From assembly GCF_901933205.1 (NCBI RefSeq), contig NC_044578.1:12486501-12550500 (forward strand): a stretch of DNA of 64,000 bases, written 5' to 3'. The DNA comes from Camarhynchus parvulus (Eukaryota; Chordata; Aves; Passeriformes; Thraupidae). Positions 1 to 11,911 of this stretch are shown here, in pieces (the first letter of the stretch is position 1; each line of letters starts with the position of its first letter). Made by a program: the position numbers and the translations under genes. The notes under the pieces are model-generated. The model was given only the letters and a program-made list of their open reading frames with translations. It searched no databases and had not been told where the DNA came from.

Positions 1-380
1 CCTCACTTGAGACTATGCTCATAACAAAAATAATCATAATAATAAGTACTCTACCACAACTTACAAGTGTGTTGTGGGGAAAAATGAGGCTCTAAGTAGC
101 TGACGAACGCTGCAGAAAAGACCATAGATAAGGGAAATCATTAAAATGTAAACTTTTAAGTAATTTTAAGGTGTAATTGGTAAAAGAAAATAAATAACTT
201 TAAAAGCAGAGAGGTGGAATAATCTGAATTACATAAATTGGTTTTGCATTTTTGTGGGTTAAACATACAATACTTCCTTATGCATGAAAGTTCCCTGGAT
301 CAAGGGCATAAGGATCTATACAAATACAAGATAAATTTTTCAGTTACACAGAGGAGAAAATATCAGATGGTGACCTCTCC

Positions 381-451
381 TCATGACCTAAACCAAAAAA
401 ATCCATTGAGTCTTCTCATGACCTTAAACCAAAAAAATCCATTGGGTCTTG
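381..451. repeat. 35/36-bp tandem duplication, two copies
   Basis: Two adjacent copies begin with TCATGACC, run through an AACC plus A7 block and end in ATCCATTG(A/G)GTCTT. Copy one is 381-415 and copy two is 416-451. They differ by one inserted T and two substitutions, so the duplication is fairly recent. No coding function is visible. Confidence 0.9.
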
Positions 452-723
452 AACACCATCATGAAACAAAAATTCAAAGCAACTTTTGTATAATACCAAT
501 CATGAAAACATAAGATTTAGACAAATAGTTTTAAAGAATTTATGTTTCTCCCCACAAACAAGCTGCTTTGGCCCTCAGTTCAAGTGAAAATCCATGTAAA
601 TCTTCTGAGTTGAGATCGTTAGGTTAAAATTGGGAATGCACCCCTCCAAACCAGGGTTCTGAACAAAGCACATCCCATATGTATTGTTTACCCCCAAAGT
701 AAGGATGAGGACAAAACTGGGGA

Positions 724-853
724 GCAGCAATTAGCTCAGCTGGTTACAGCCTTGTGCCAATAACACCAAGGTTGTGAGTTTGATCCATCTACGGCTGTTG
801 GAGTTGGACTTGGTGATCCTTGAGGGTCTCTTCCAACTCAGAATATTTTGTGA
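724..853 (+). mobile_element. tRNA-Ile-derived SINE with CR1-like tail (TguSINE1-like)
   Basis: The head (724-797) aligns along its whole length with tRNA-Ile(AAT). It has a 7-base acceptor-like start, an A box TTAGCTCAGCTGGTTA at 731-746, the anticodon AAT at 759-761 inside GTGCCAATAACACCAAGG, and a B box AGTTTGATCC at 777-786. The tail (798-853) contains GTTGGACTTGGTGATCC and GGTCTCTTCCAACTC, the terminal hallmark of avian CR1 LINEs. A tRNA-Ile head joined to a CR1 tail is the known organisation of the songbird SINE TguSINE1, which would be transcribed by RNA polymerase III and moved in trans by CR1. Acceptor-stem mismatches and the missing CCA mean it is not a working tRNA gene. No target-site duplication is evident, as usual for CR1-driven insertions. 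The subfamily name is from memory; the tRNA/CR1 composite is direct observation. Confidence 0.85.
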
Positions 854-859
854 AACCTG

Positions 860-3800
860 TGAAGTAGGTGACAGAGAGTGGAAAAACATAGAGGTAAATG
901 ATGGAGAATTGTGAGAGGAAAAAAAAAATAAAAGAATTATGGGTTCAATCTCTTAAGCAGTTAGCATGATTTGGATATCTAGCTCTGGAAGGCTGTTTGC
1001 AAGCACAGATTTCAAAGGAAGGGAGTGGTCTTGGTCTGATTCATCTTCTGGAAGCAATAACATCAGCTACTTATATGCCTAAACTTTGTATTCCGTTACC
1101 CAAACTTTTGTTTCATCTGACTTTACTGTTTTCTGAGTGACTTGAACACCTCATTTAGGTGCCTCTTTTCAATTTCATCAATAAGGACTCAACTTCCTCC
1201 AGGCATGTTATAACTGAGATTTGATACCCAGATTGGGTGTGAAAATCCCATGAGTGAGACCAATGCCCATACAAATTTTGGTCTGTATATGTGTGCAACT
1301 TTGAACAGTTCAGTTGTTTCTTACTCTGGTAAATGGGATCATTGCAAGGTAATGGTAATCTCTTTATAAGTTCCCATCATCAATTAGAAAAAAAAAAGAG
1401 CATAGGATTTTTTTTTCTTTGAATCTGATCTTCCTTGCCTCATTAGGTCCAATGGGCTACACAGAAATTATTTCTAACCTATGTTACTTAGTGTGTGTCC
1501 CTTTATTCTGTTTTTTCTTTGAACTTCCTATGTTCTTCTGCATAAAAGTAAAATTTTTTATTCATCGTTAAGATTGTCTAGGCAGGACGTGGGTTGAAAT
1601 CCTCAAAAAAAATTTTCAGGCTGCGCAGTTGGAGGAAACTACCTTTGCTGCACACATTGGTTATGACTTTACTATTTGAGGGATCTCCTGAAATTCTCTA
1701 CTGTGTTACCATACTTTGCACAGCATAACTTATTTATTTTCTTTTAGGTAGTAGCAAGTCTCAGGCTGGCCCCCATTAATATCAGACACGACTAATATCA
1801 CCAAGTAAAAAAATCTGGACATTTTATTAATGATATAAATAAAACTGGGAACAGTTCCTAGAGTTCCACTATTCCTTGAGCACCTTACTATTTCCCACAA
1901 AGCTGTAGTTATTTCCAGGGGGTGCAAAAATCATCTTTGTCATCTGGAAGATTTTGAATCAAGATTTATTCGCCTGAACAACCTTACTCACACACATTCT
2001 GAAATATGACCAGTCTTTCTCCTTCCAGCTACTGACATCTTGGCAGGGTATGAATACTAAACTGTGGTGGCACAGCCTTCATTTTGTCTGATATTATCTG
2101 TTCCTTTTCACTTTCTCCTGCTTGATATGTTCTTTAGTACACGTCCTTTTTTTTAACTCACTGAAAAATGGCATTTTCATTATTACTTACTAATCATGGT
2201 TGAGCATCCCATTACACTTCAGCAGCGAAGTTTAAATCTGAAGTACTTAAATTATAACAACCAACTAACTTCCAGTGAGAAACTAACAAAATTATTAAAC
2301 TGTTTGCTCGTTTTGAAGGACCTGGTGTAAGATCAGCATGAAAGTTTCCAAGATAAGCAACCATTCTTACATGAAGTAGCATTTATGCTGTATTTGCTCT
2401 ATTTGATTATATGGCCAAACATAAACCATGTTTTAGAGGCAGCATGAGTGGTTGAGGGTTGTTATTTTTGTCTTGGGGTACTGTAAAGGAAAAGAAATCC
2501 TGTGGAAGGCAAGAAGTGCAACCTGGTCAGTCTCTGTGTTGCTGATTTCTTCTGGATCCATTTAAACACTTGAAAGCCTTTTGATGAGATTTTGGCTTAG
2601 TAAAAAAAAAAGTTATTATTTTGCTTTACTCACCACTCAGTATGAAGACAATGCTCAGCTCTTCTTTGTAATTAATTTTGTGATGGTTGTGATTTTAATA
2701 TAGAGATTTTTCCACTAAGATTTTAACCCTTTTTGATGAGAAGATGTTTTTTCTTAAGCACAAATACCAAAGCAAAATCGCTTCAAAAAGAACCTTTCAC
2801 CAAGAGTAAAAAGTCCTGAATCTGAAGCAATTACTCTGATTTTATTGAAGTTTTTTAAGCTCTTTTCTCTTTTATATCAGATGATTGTGCTTCAGGAAAG
2901 GATAGGCTACATTTCAATGCTTATGAGACAACAATTTATTTAACTACAAACTAATTAATTGTACAAGAAAAATATAAACAAAGGATTTAAACAATCTCAA
3001 ATCTTAAAAGAAGTTCTCAAATTATTAATGTGCAATTTAATATTAACCTAGAAATTTAAAAGAAGTGCTCTTGTTCTCATATGACTTTGCTTATGATCTT
3101 AAACCTTTCTTTTTCACAAGAATAACACCATTTAATTCAGAGTTACACTGTGTGCAAGCAGGAGCAGTATTAAGCCTCCAAGCTCTCTTGCTTTCTGGAA
3201 TTACATCTTAGGGTTTTTAAAACTGCTTTTCTCAAAAGTCTTTAAAGAGTACCTTTCAGTAAATAAAAGCTCATGTGCCCTTGCCTTCCAGTTACTGCTT
3301 CAGGTGTCTAGACAACTCCTTGGAGGCTTTTGCTGCTCTGTCTAGTGCAATTCAGTTCAAGTCAGGAGAGTAATCACAGCAAACATGCTATGGAAATAGA
3401 TCTCATAACCTCTTTGCTGCACACACACCCAAGTGAGCCTTTGCTCACTGGGACAGCTCCCACAGGGAATTCCCTTCTGAGTGAACAAAGGGAGCAGGCG
3501 AGCAAGAGGAAGCAAATATCCATTGATTAATGAATGTGTGCAATATTTGTAAAACATGTTTGTGCAATAGGCTTGGGCAGATAGTGATTTAATGTCAAGT
3601 TATTTTCATTTACAGCAGTGAAGCAGACTGACTCTGGACATTTTTTCACTTCAAAGTTATTTTTTAAATGTTATTATTAGTTTTACAACTTCTTTTGAAA
3701 ATGTCATAAATATAACAGTTATGCAGAATTTTTACTGGAAACCTCTTCTCGACAGAGATTTTATATCATTGCTAACTAACAAATTCCATAAATATTTATG

Positions 3801-4810
3801 ACAAAAGGCCACTTTTCTATGAGAAAATCACCTAGTTCTGATGAGATTTACAGTATATCCACAGATAGAAAAAGTCTACGAGTGACCACATTTCCAGAAA
3901 AACACAGCTTCTAAATAGGGAAGCACAAAATTACAGACATTAAAACCATTTTTTTCTTCAGTAAAAAGGTAAAAAAAAAATACTCCCAAATATTGGACGC
4001 TCATCAATTTGAATGTGATAACAGGTACGTCCCTAGAGACTGTTTCTGAAAAACCCATCCAGGATATTTGCTCTTCCCATGGGCAGGCTGCTTCCCACTG
4101 TAAACAGCATGAATCCTTCCACCCACTTCAGTGGCAGCTGACAAAGGGTTTTACTCATGGTAAGAGATAAACTTTTCAAGGTCTTGAAAACACAAAGGTC
4201 TGCTTTTCTGCACCCCTATAGACCACCAGGCTAACTGAGAATGTTTCCTAACAGCTAACCTCTGCTGTTTGATTTTATTTCCTGAGGCTCACATCACCTC
4301 ATTACCACTGGCTGTTTGATTTAAAAATAAGCAGGACTGGCAGGTTCTGGCTAGTGACAATTTTGTCAGACTTAAATTTACTTCCCTTTCCTCTTAGAAC
4401 AGAGGAGCCACTTTTCTTTCTGATGGCTGCCTATAGATATTTACCAGGTTGATTTCATTTTCTTCTGCTACAAAGGAAAAAATGAGTATGACCTTCCAGC
4501 AGACAAAGGTGAAGCTTCTGGGATTTTTTCTTCTTTCATTTTATACAGAGATGCTACTGATTTGGGAGAAATTCCCTGCATGTATATAAAACAAAAAATA
4601 ATTCTGAAAAGAGTAGGAAATGTTGAAAGGGAAATAACTGCTGTATCCTCAATAGCAGCTTTCGGGAATGCAGAGAGTTGCAGTTATTTACTGGTAGAAG
4701 CCCTCAGTTCTAGCCAGTCATTTAATGCTATGTGTCAATACTTCATAAACATACCCCAGATAATGAAGGATTTCTAGAAGATGATTCTTCTTGTAAACCC
4801 TAGGAGACTC
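860..4810. other. unannotated AT-rich non-coding stretch
   Basis: I see no gene, RNA or recognisable transposon here. Open frames are under 75 codons and low in information. Only short A or T runs interrupt unique-looking sequence, for example the two near 1388-1415. Confidence 0.6.
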
Positions 4811-4870
4811 TGGTTTGTTTGTTTGGTTGGGTTTCTTTTTGGTTTGGTTTGGTTTGATTCTTTTTTTTTG
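4811..4870. repeat. G/T-rich low-complexity tract
   Basis: A run of TGGTTTGTTTGTTTGG, TTGGG and repeated GGTTT units ends in nine Ts. It is a degenerate (GGTTT)/(GTTT) simple repeat. It shares the TTTGTTTG-then-GGG pattern with tracts at about 46560, 55830 and 62230. Confidence 0.8.
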
Positions 4871-5181
4871 TACACACCTTCTGTTTGACCTTCTAAGAGC
4901 TACCTCTCTTGTCTAAGGAGAGCTACTTAAGACCAAACATTTTTCTTGCATTTCTGAGAATAATTAATCCTTAACCCTTATTGTGTTTCTCTGAATTATG
5001 AGGTGAGCTTCAGATAATATTTCTGAAATGAACTTCTCTTCATACACATTTTCCAAACAAAATCTGGTACTGAAATTGGTCTCTAAAAGCTAGTCAGGGA
5101 TTAAAAAGACAAAAGTACACAACAGTAAAATGCAAAAGAAAAGTTAAAATACTAAATCAATAATTACATTTCAATAAAACT

Positions 5182-5278
5182 GAGATGATGATGAGATGAG
5201 ATGAGATGAGATGAGATGAGATGAGATGAGATGAGATGAGATGAGATGAGATGAGATGAGACGAGATGAGGCGAGATG
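5182..5278. repeat. (ATGAG)n pentanucleotide microsatellite
   Basis: Fourteen perfect ATGAG units occupy 5191-5260. A GATGATGATG start flanks them on the left. On the right are two imperfect units with T-to-C changes (ACGAG) and a GCGAG unit. The pure core suggests active slippage and length polymorphism; the degenerate right edge is the older end of the array. Confidence 0.97.
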
Positions 5279-5280
5279 CC

Positions 5281-7750
5281 CTGAAAATATAAAAGTATAT
5301 AGCTCTTCCTAGGAGATTGCCACACTGATCATTGAAATGATGCTACTAACAGAGATTTTTTGTTTATTTTTTAATCATAGTGATTCAGATACAGTTTTGA
5401 ATTTGGAAATTGTTCCTCGTGAAACCAATATTTGATTATTTTCTAGGTGTAAGGCACAGCAAAATTCCAGGCCCTAGAATTTTTGAGAACACATACCCCA
5501 TAGCTGGAGGATATGAGTGACTGAAGGAAAGCCACAAGAGAAAAAGATATTAATGTGTTTGGAGACAAGTTAAGCACTAGAGATACTGCACTGGAGTGAC
5601 AAGTTTTACAGTGAAAGAAATGGCAAGTTGGAATTGAAACTACAGCTTTCTCCTACAGTTATGATGGTGTATGACTGCATACTGCAAAAATACATTTTTG
5701 TTCTCTGCATATACATTTTTCCCACAAATAATGTACTTGTTGAAAAATTGGGCAATGAGTGCAATGTTAAATATTACTACATACTCAACAAATATTTCAC
5801 CAGAAAAAAAAATCTAATCTTTTTGATTGCCTAGAAAGTGAGAGAAATTCTAATGAAAAGATTACGGTTTTGGATTAAAATACACAGATTTCTATTTGCC
5901 TAAAGCTCACCTCTCCTCTTCAAATAATAAACTTTACTTTTAAAAAGTGTTTTTTCTCTACAATAACAGCAGTAATATTTATCCAAAATATTACATTTCT
6001 AAGTAATATATTTTGGTCATTGATAAGAACAAGATCAATTTAATTTAGACCAAATTAACCACCTTCAAGGTACCCAAACCAAATCAGGAGGGAAATAAAA
6101 GAACTTATGTAGTTATTAACCTGTAATTTCTTTCTTTCTTTATATTGGCTGAGGATGTTTTCAGAAGGTTTCAGCTCTGGTTTGTAAAACACCCAAACCA
6201 AACCAAAGAAAGCAATGCACGCTGGGTCTGATTTATGGCCTGATTTCATTGGCATCTCCCCTGGGAGAGCATCATTCCACACCTAGAGCCTCTAACCTTT
6301 TGTTCAGATACTCCCAGTACTAGAAACACCTTCAAAAGTCTTGCTCACTGTGATCATCTTTGGGCTGAGTTAAAAAGCATATTAAAACAAAACAAAGGAG
6401 GTGTTACCCAGACCCATTCACATTTTTGCCTTTTTTTAGCTTGCACAGGCTGCACCAGCCTCTTTGGCTGCTGATTTCCAGAGGCTGTACAGAGATTGCC
6501 TTTGAAATTTTAATTGATTTTTTAGAGTGAAAAAGCTTTTTCACACCTCAAATTTAATGACATGTGGTATAGCTCAGATAGACTTATGTCAACACTGCTA
6601 CCTGATTTTAAGATTGAAGCTGGTGCCATGTATTAAATGAGAAGGTGAAGGGAGAGCTCTGTGTGAAACCACCTCTGGGCAAAAGCCTGGCCATGATGGT
6701 GAACCAAACAGAAGTGTTCACAGGAATCTGCAGTTGTAACAGTACATCAGGATATAGCTGCTCTCAAAGGAAAGTCATCTATCCAGGGCACAGGTATGTC
6801 TGACTTACTAATTGCTGCCTGGATTTTCAAATTATGACAAAACCAGGAATGTGGCAAAAGACCTCAGGGCTAAAAGTCAGTATTTGCACCAACACATCTC
6901 AAACTCAGAAGTTACTAGCAAGATTATCAAGTTAACATTTTGTACCCTACACTGTGACTTCTAAAAAAACAGTTCCATGTTGCTAAATCTTCTGAAGAAC
7001 ATACTTATTTGAAGACAACAAAAACTGGAGGGTAAACCCCTCCCTTTGTTATCCATTTCCAGTGGATAATTGGCAACAAGTCAAAAGAAAAAAAGGATTT
7101 TAAAGAATAAAATATCTGCAATTTCTAATCCGAATTATTGTGGCATTAGATTTCCACCACTAGTTCTATCTTTACTCTTCTAACTCAAAAGAGCTTATTT
7201 CACCCTGGAAAGTGCATACATGTATGCTACAATCAAATCAGCCTTCAAACTTGTTTTTGATAAACTAAACAGACCTGGCATTTACTCAAAGATTTGAATA
7301 ATTTCAGTGACTTTTTTGTTCTTCATGTTTTCCAGATTTTAAACATCCTGTCGTGGAGTAAAGCTTGCCTGCCTTCCTGTGTCAGGCTGGCTACATGGAT
7401 AAAAACCACCTTCCTGTTTTCCTGCTCCTGTTTAATCACAGGCAATACTGGCTGCTTTTGCCACAGCACTGCTTTAGAGTTTCATGTTAATTCTTTTTAA
7501 AGCATATGCTTTCCAGCACACACTGTGTTTTTCAGCTTTTGTTCTTGCTGAATAGCTTTTGCATGACCTTAAACTCCAGTTTTTCTACATAGCCCAGGTC
7601 ATCAGGCAATCCTGGTCCCTGTTAACTGCTCTCTTAATTATTTACCCTGCTGTCCTTTGTAACTTTGCTCAGTAGTGACTCAGAAATGACCTCTCCAGGC
7701 AGATTAAGCATGAATAACCTCCCCTCTGAGACACCAATCAAGTCCTCCCT
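5281..7750. other. unannotated AT-rich non-coding stretch
   Basis: No gene or identifiable repeat. Open frames are at most about 75 codons and have no domain features. Confidence 0.6.
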
Positions 7751-7759
7751 TGTGTGATG

Positions 7760-7975
7760 TGGGGTGCATTTGTGTGTGTGGGGGAATATACAGCTCCCCC
7801 CGGGCAGTGGAGGGCAGGGCTGGGAGTGCCATCCTCCCACAGTCCCAGCTGCCTTCATCAGCCTAACTGGGACCTGCACAGCCCTGGGCAGGGCAGGGCC
7901 GGCAGGGCTGCAGGTGGCATCTTCTCCCTGCACACAGGAGCAGCACCTCTGGGCCCACAGCCACCAGTGAGCAGG
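7760..7975. other. GC-rich, CpG-poor island with two G-quadruplex motifs
   Basis: This patch of about 215 bp is much richer in G and C than its AT-rich flanks and has clear G-over-C skew in its runs. Two canonical plus-strand G4 patterns are present: four GGG runs with loops of 7, 2 and 2 at 7802-7824, and four GGG runs with loops of 2, 2 and 6 at 7886-7907. CpG is scarce, so it is not a classic CpG-island promoter. Overlapping open frames of 65-105 codons in several phases reflect loss of AT-rich stop codons rather than coding. A T16 run (7996-8011) follows directly. Confidence 0.7.
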
Positions 7976-7995
7976 TCACTGGTACATTTTCATCC

Positions 7996-8011
7996 TTTTT
8001 TTTTTTTTTTT
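7996..8011. repeat. T16 homopolymer
   Basis: Sixteen uninterrupted Ts lie at the right edge of the GC-rich patch. The minus-strand reading has no AATAAA just upstream of the A run, so a processed-transcript tail is not supported. Confidence 0.95.
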
Positions 8012-8099
8012 CTATTTTCTGTTCATGTTTTTTTCCAACAAAAATCTGATATTTATGAAATTTGATCACCTTCAGCAACTGTGTGAAAATGTCAGCCTA

Positions 8100-11000
8100 T
8101 TGATTAGTCATGGGCTGTTGATTGTAAGGATTCACTCAAAGGCTCAGTATTCATCATTCATTATCTGAGTGGTGTGGCCGGGCTTCTGAGTCAAATAACA
8201 TTTTTACTTTTCCCTGATTGATTAATTGACCTTTTAAAAACTTCTTAAAGGCTTCTTTCCAAAGCAAAATTTTGCACATGAGAAATAGAGAGGTTTCTTT
8301 CTTATGTCTTTTCTGTTTGAGAGAGGCTGTGAAATAAACTGCCAGGGTACATCCCAGGTAAATGTGAGGAACAGCTCAGAAAGGAAGGAGTGGTTAAGAG
8401 GAGCATAAATCAAAATTTTGTAGAAAATAACTTGCTTTGGTAAGAAAAAAGACAACGTTATTCAGTATTTATGTTATCCTAGCCACATTTAAAAAAAATA
8501 AGATAAAGACATTTTTTATTGAACTGATTCAATACAGATCCCCAGGCATTTTGTCATTGTCTTTAAGGTCCTTTTTTTTTGTTATTTTTCGCCTCTCTAA
8601 CATGATATTTCATCTTAACTGCAGAAGACAGTAGAAATCTTCTGGACTTTGTTATAGACTTTATTCACACAGACATTGTGTACTGTATCAGAAACCATTT
8701 TTTAAAACTCTTCTACCTAGCCATGGGCTAGCAATGAAGATCCACCCTCTGGACAGTGTCTCACACATATGAAAGACACATGTAAATACAGGGTTTCTGA
8801 GAAAACACTTCATTTCACAGTCACATTTAATTAAGGCATTAGCTTAAATACAATATCTTATCAAAGGCCATTAAAGAATTAGTCAGTATGTACCAAAAGT
8901 GCCTCTCCTTTCCCCATATGGTCCTCTCACATACCCAAATTATCATCTATCCATATTTTCAAAAGATCTGCATGACTTGCTCACTGGTCTTAGACTAGAA
9001 TTTCAGGCGTTAGCATATTGAAAAATAATTAATATCCTGGGGCCCTCTGCCTGTTGTGCTGCCTCTTCTCCCATCTCACCCTGCCCAGTGATAGTCAGAA
9101 AAGGCACTGGAGAGTAATTGCTCATAATAAAGCAGAGACAGCTGACAAGTCTTGCCCTGTCCAGAGCAATGTCTCAAGTTCCTATAACAGGCACTCTCCC
9201 TTTTCCCAAAACGGCCTCTTTGGGTCCCTCTGCACACACTGTTACACAGGGTTTACAAAGAGTGTCTGGGGACCTGGAAATCCCACAGCACTGATGGGGT
9301 GCAAAGGTAGTGAGGAATTTTAAATGCAGGTTGGCTTAGTCCTTTCTTTGAAAACATATTTAATGTGGCTGATAAGAAGGCTTATGGGTATATTATATTA
9401 TTTAAATCTACATAAATAGCAAAGCAATTTATAATAATGCATTGCAAATCCCCAGAGTTCCCACCTACATTCTAGCTCTCACAGTTCTTTCCCATTTTCT
9501 GAGTGCCTGGGGAAAAGTGAGTCTTGCCATATCAGTAATCTGACGACAGGGAGGTAACACCACTGATTCTGACAACAGAAGCAGATTATCCTGGGAGAAA
9601 CCTGAATTATCATATCTTTAAAATGTGAGACTGAGTTTTCACCAATTTAATTCATTAGCTGGTGTAAGTGCTTAGGAAGATGACTTGTTGGGACCTTTCC
9701 TCTGTGTTGTTTACATTGTGCTGTGGGCTCTTCCTATGGAAATGGCTGCATCTTTGACCAGGAGATCCTGAGAAACTAGCACTGGATCCAGTATGCTAGA
9801 AATGCTGTAAATCCAGTATGCAGCAAATACCAATTCTGTGATGTCTCAGGAAATATTTTTCCTTATTGCATCAAGGTTTTCTAGTAATATTTCCGTGATC
9901 ATTTCCTTCTAATTTCAGAGGACTAAATATGGATCTATAGGTTGATGTGTATCTATTTAAGAGAGCCTTTCAGTGCTACAAGAATATTGTTAATCACTCA
10001 AGTAAGCTCAGTGGTAATAAAAGTTCCTACAGAAAGTCTCTAGAAGTATTCTAATCTAAAAGCAGTTGTAAATGCCACAAAAGCCAAGTCAGAGGTGTTT
10101 CATGGCACTAATGTTTATAGTTTACAGTGCTGCAGTGATTTCCTTGGAAGAATATGTTAAAATTTTCAGTTTCTATAATGCTCTGACATTTTTCAGAATT
10201 TTCTGGTCAAGAGGAGTTATCTCTGTCTTTGAGAAATCTGAAAAGGCTGTCCTGACTAATCCTTTCTCAGTGGTGATAGCACAGGAGTTTCTGCACATGC
10301 ATATGGAAACAATTAATTTTCAGTGTGCTCAAAATAACTTATTTTAATTGTTTTCACTGACCAATACTAAAGCTTCATTATTAAACTTCTTCAGTGATAG
10401 AAAAGAAGGTGGAAAGCCTGATAATTTGATTTCTTAGAGATTTCTTGCAGCAAAAAGCATGTGCAGGATCCAGGCTGTATTTCCAGATGACTCCGTGGAA
10501 GATAATGTGAATAGGTAGTACTTAAAAGAGTTTTACAGTTGCTTAAATTATAGTGTGGAATTAAATTTTGCCCCTTAAGCCTCAGGACTAGGAGAGAAGA
10601 TTTTTCTGACTGAAGATGGAGAAGGGAAAACTTACCATAATATTCCTGCTCAACATGTAAAAACTGAAATCCAGAACTGATTTCTGCATCCTGTATCCTC
10701 ATGGAAATGTGTTTTCCAGACCTGCAGGTAAATTGCTGCTGCTATTTCAGATATCTGCTAGAGGGTGAATTCATCAAGATAAATGGATTGGTATGTTTTT
10801 AGAGATGTTTAATTCTGTGTGTAAGAGACCATCTGTTTTCTGATAAATGTTCTTGCTCATATTTTTGGGCAGGTTATTTTATTTAGTCTTTTAAGCTTTG
10901 CTTCTTTTTTTTTTTTAATAAGCACACTTCAATAAACATCATAAAAATAATCACAATCTATAAATGCAAAGCAATTTATGTATCTTCTTTTTTTCCCTTT

Positions 11001-11210
11001 TTTTATTTTCTTTGAGTTTTCCTTTGCTTAGCTCTTCAGTTGGTTGGTTTTATCTCCCAGGTTTTGGGGTGAGAAAGGAACTATTCTGTGTATTTTCCAG
11101 AGCAATCTATAAACTTGCTCCCCATGGTTATGTCTGCCTGTCCAGGTCTGTAACTTTGAAATGTCCATGAAGACCTTGCTTAATAAGGATTTCTGTTTAT
11201 GGGCAGCTTA
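8100..11210. other. unannotated AT-rich non-coding stretch
   Basis: I see no gene. Short T runs occur at 8571-8580 and 10905-10916. Open frames of 65-103 codons here have no recognisable protein character. Confidence 0.55.
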
Positions 11211-11218
11211 AGCAAAAT

Positions 11219-11260
11219 TTAAAAACAAAACAAAAACAAAAACAAACAAAAAAACCCCAA
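11219..11260. repeat. A-rich tract ending in CCCC
   Basis: (AAAAC)n-like units lead into A7 then CCCC. In reverse complement this is the TTGGGG plus T-run pattern seen repeatedly elsewhere in the window. Confidence 0.85.
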
Positions 11261-11889
11261 ATGCTGAGTAATTTATGAAATTAACTTCTTCTTAGTTAAG
11301 ATTACAACAATATCATATACCCTGCAGAGGGGTGCCAATACACCAGGAGTGAAATTCTTACAGTATCTACCTCACCTGCCCATTAGTTGATAGCAATCAC
11401 TCCAGGAGTATTATAGAAAATATCTTTCTTGGTAGATTACATTCAAGCAGCTTATTGCTAACAAAATCTGCCATTTTTACTTGTGTTAATTATGACTGAA
11501 AAAAACATTCTTTCTTTTTTTTTTTTTTCTTGAGAGGCTAGACAGAACTCACAGGTAAATCACACTTCTGGAATGGCTGTAGTATTTATGAGTTAAGAAT
11601 TGACAATTTGAGAATTTCCTCCAATATCCTCTTTAAAATGAATATTTCAGCAAACATTCCCATGACAATAATAATCCAACACAACATTTGGGAAAAGTAG
11701 ACACAAAAGGAGTAAACACAGCCAACACCAGTTCTCTGGGAGCATACTGTCAGCACTTACCAAACAACCAAAGAAACTTACCTATTATAATTATCAGTAT
11801 TAATATAACAAACATTTATGGAACTTTTCTGAGGTGTTCTTCCAGGCCATTTTCTGCAATTTATCTTGCCAAAATATGGAAAACTTCTG

Positions 11890-11911
11890 GAAAAAAAAAA
11901 AAAAAAAAAAA
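11890..11911. repeat. A22 homopolymer
   Basis: Twenty-two consecutive As. There is no AATAAA or ATTAAA in the preceding 40 bases, so this is probably a simple repeat rather than a retrocopy tail. Confidence 0.95.

Noticed and set aside
724..797. Functional tRNA-Ile gene
   Set aside because: The acceptor arms do not pair properly, several stem positions are mutated, and the sequence runs directly into a CR1 tail; it is the head of a SINE.
11890..11911. Poly-A tail of a processed pseudogene
   Set aside because: No polyadenylation signal precedes the run and the upstream sequence has no recognisable transcript.
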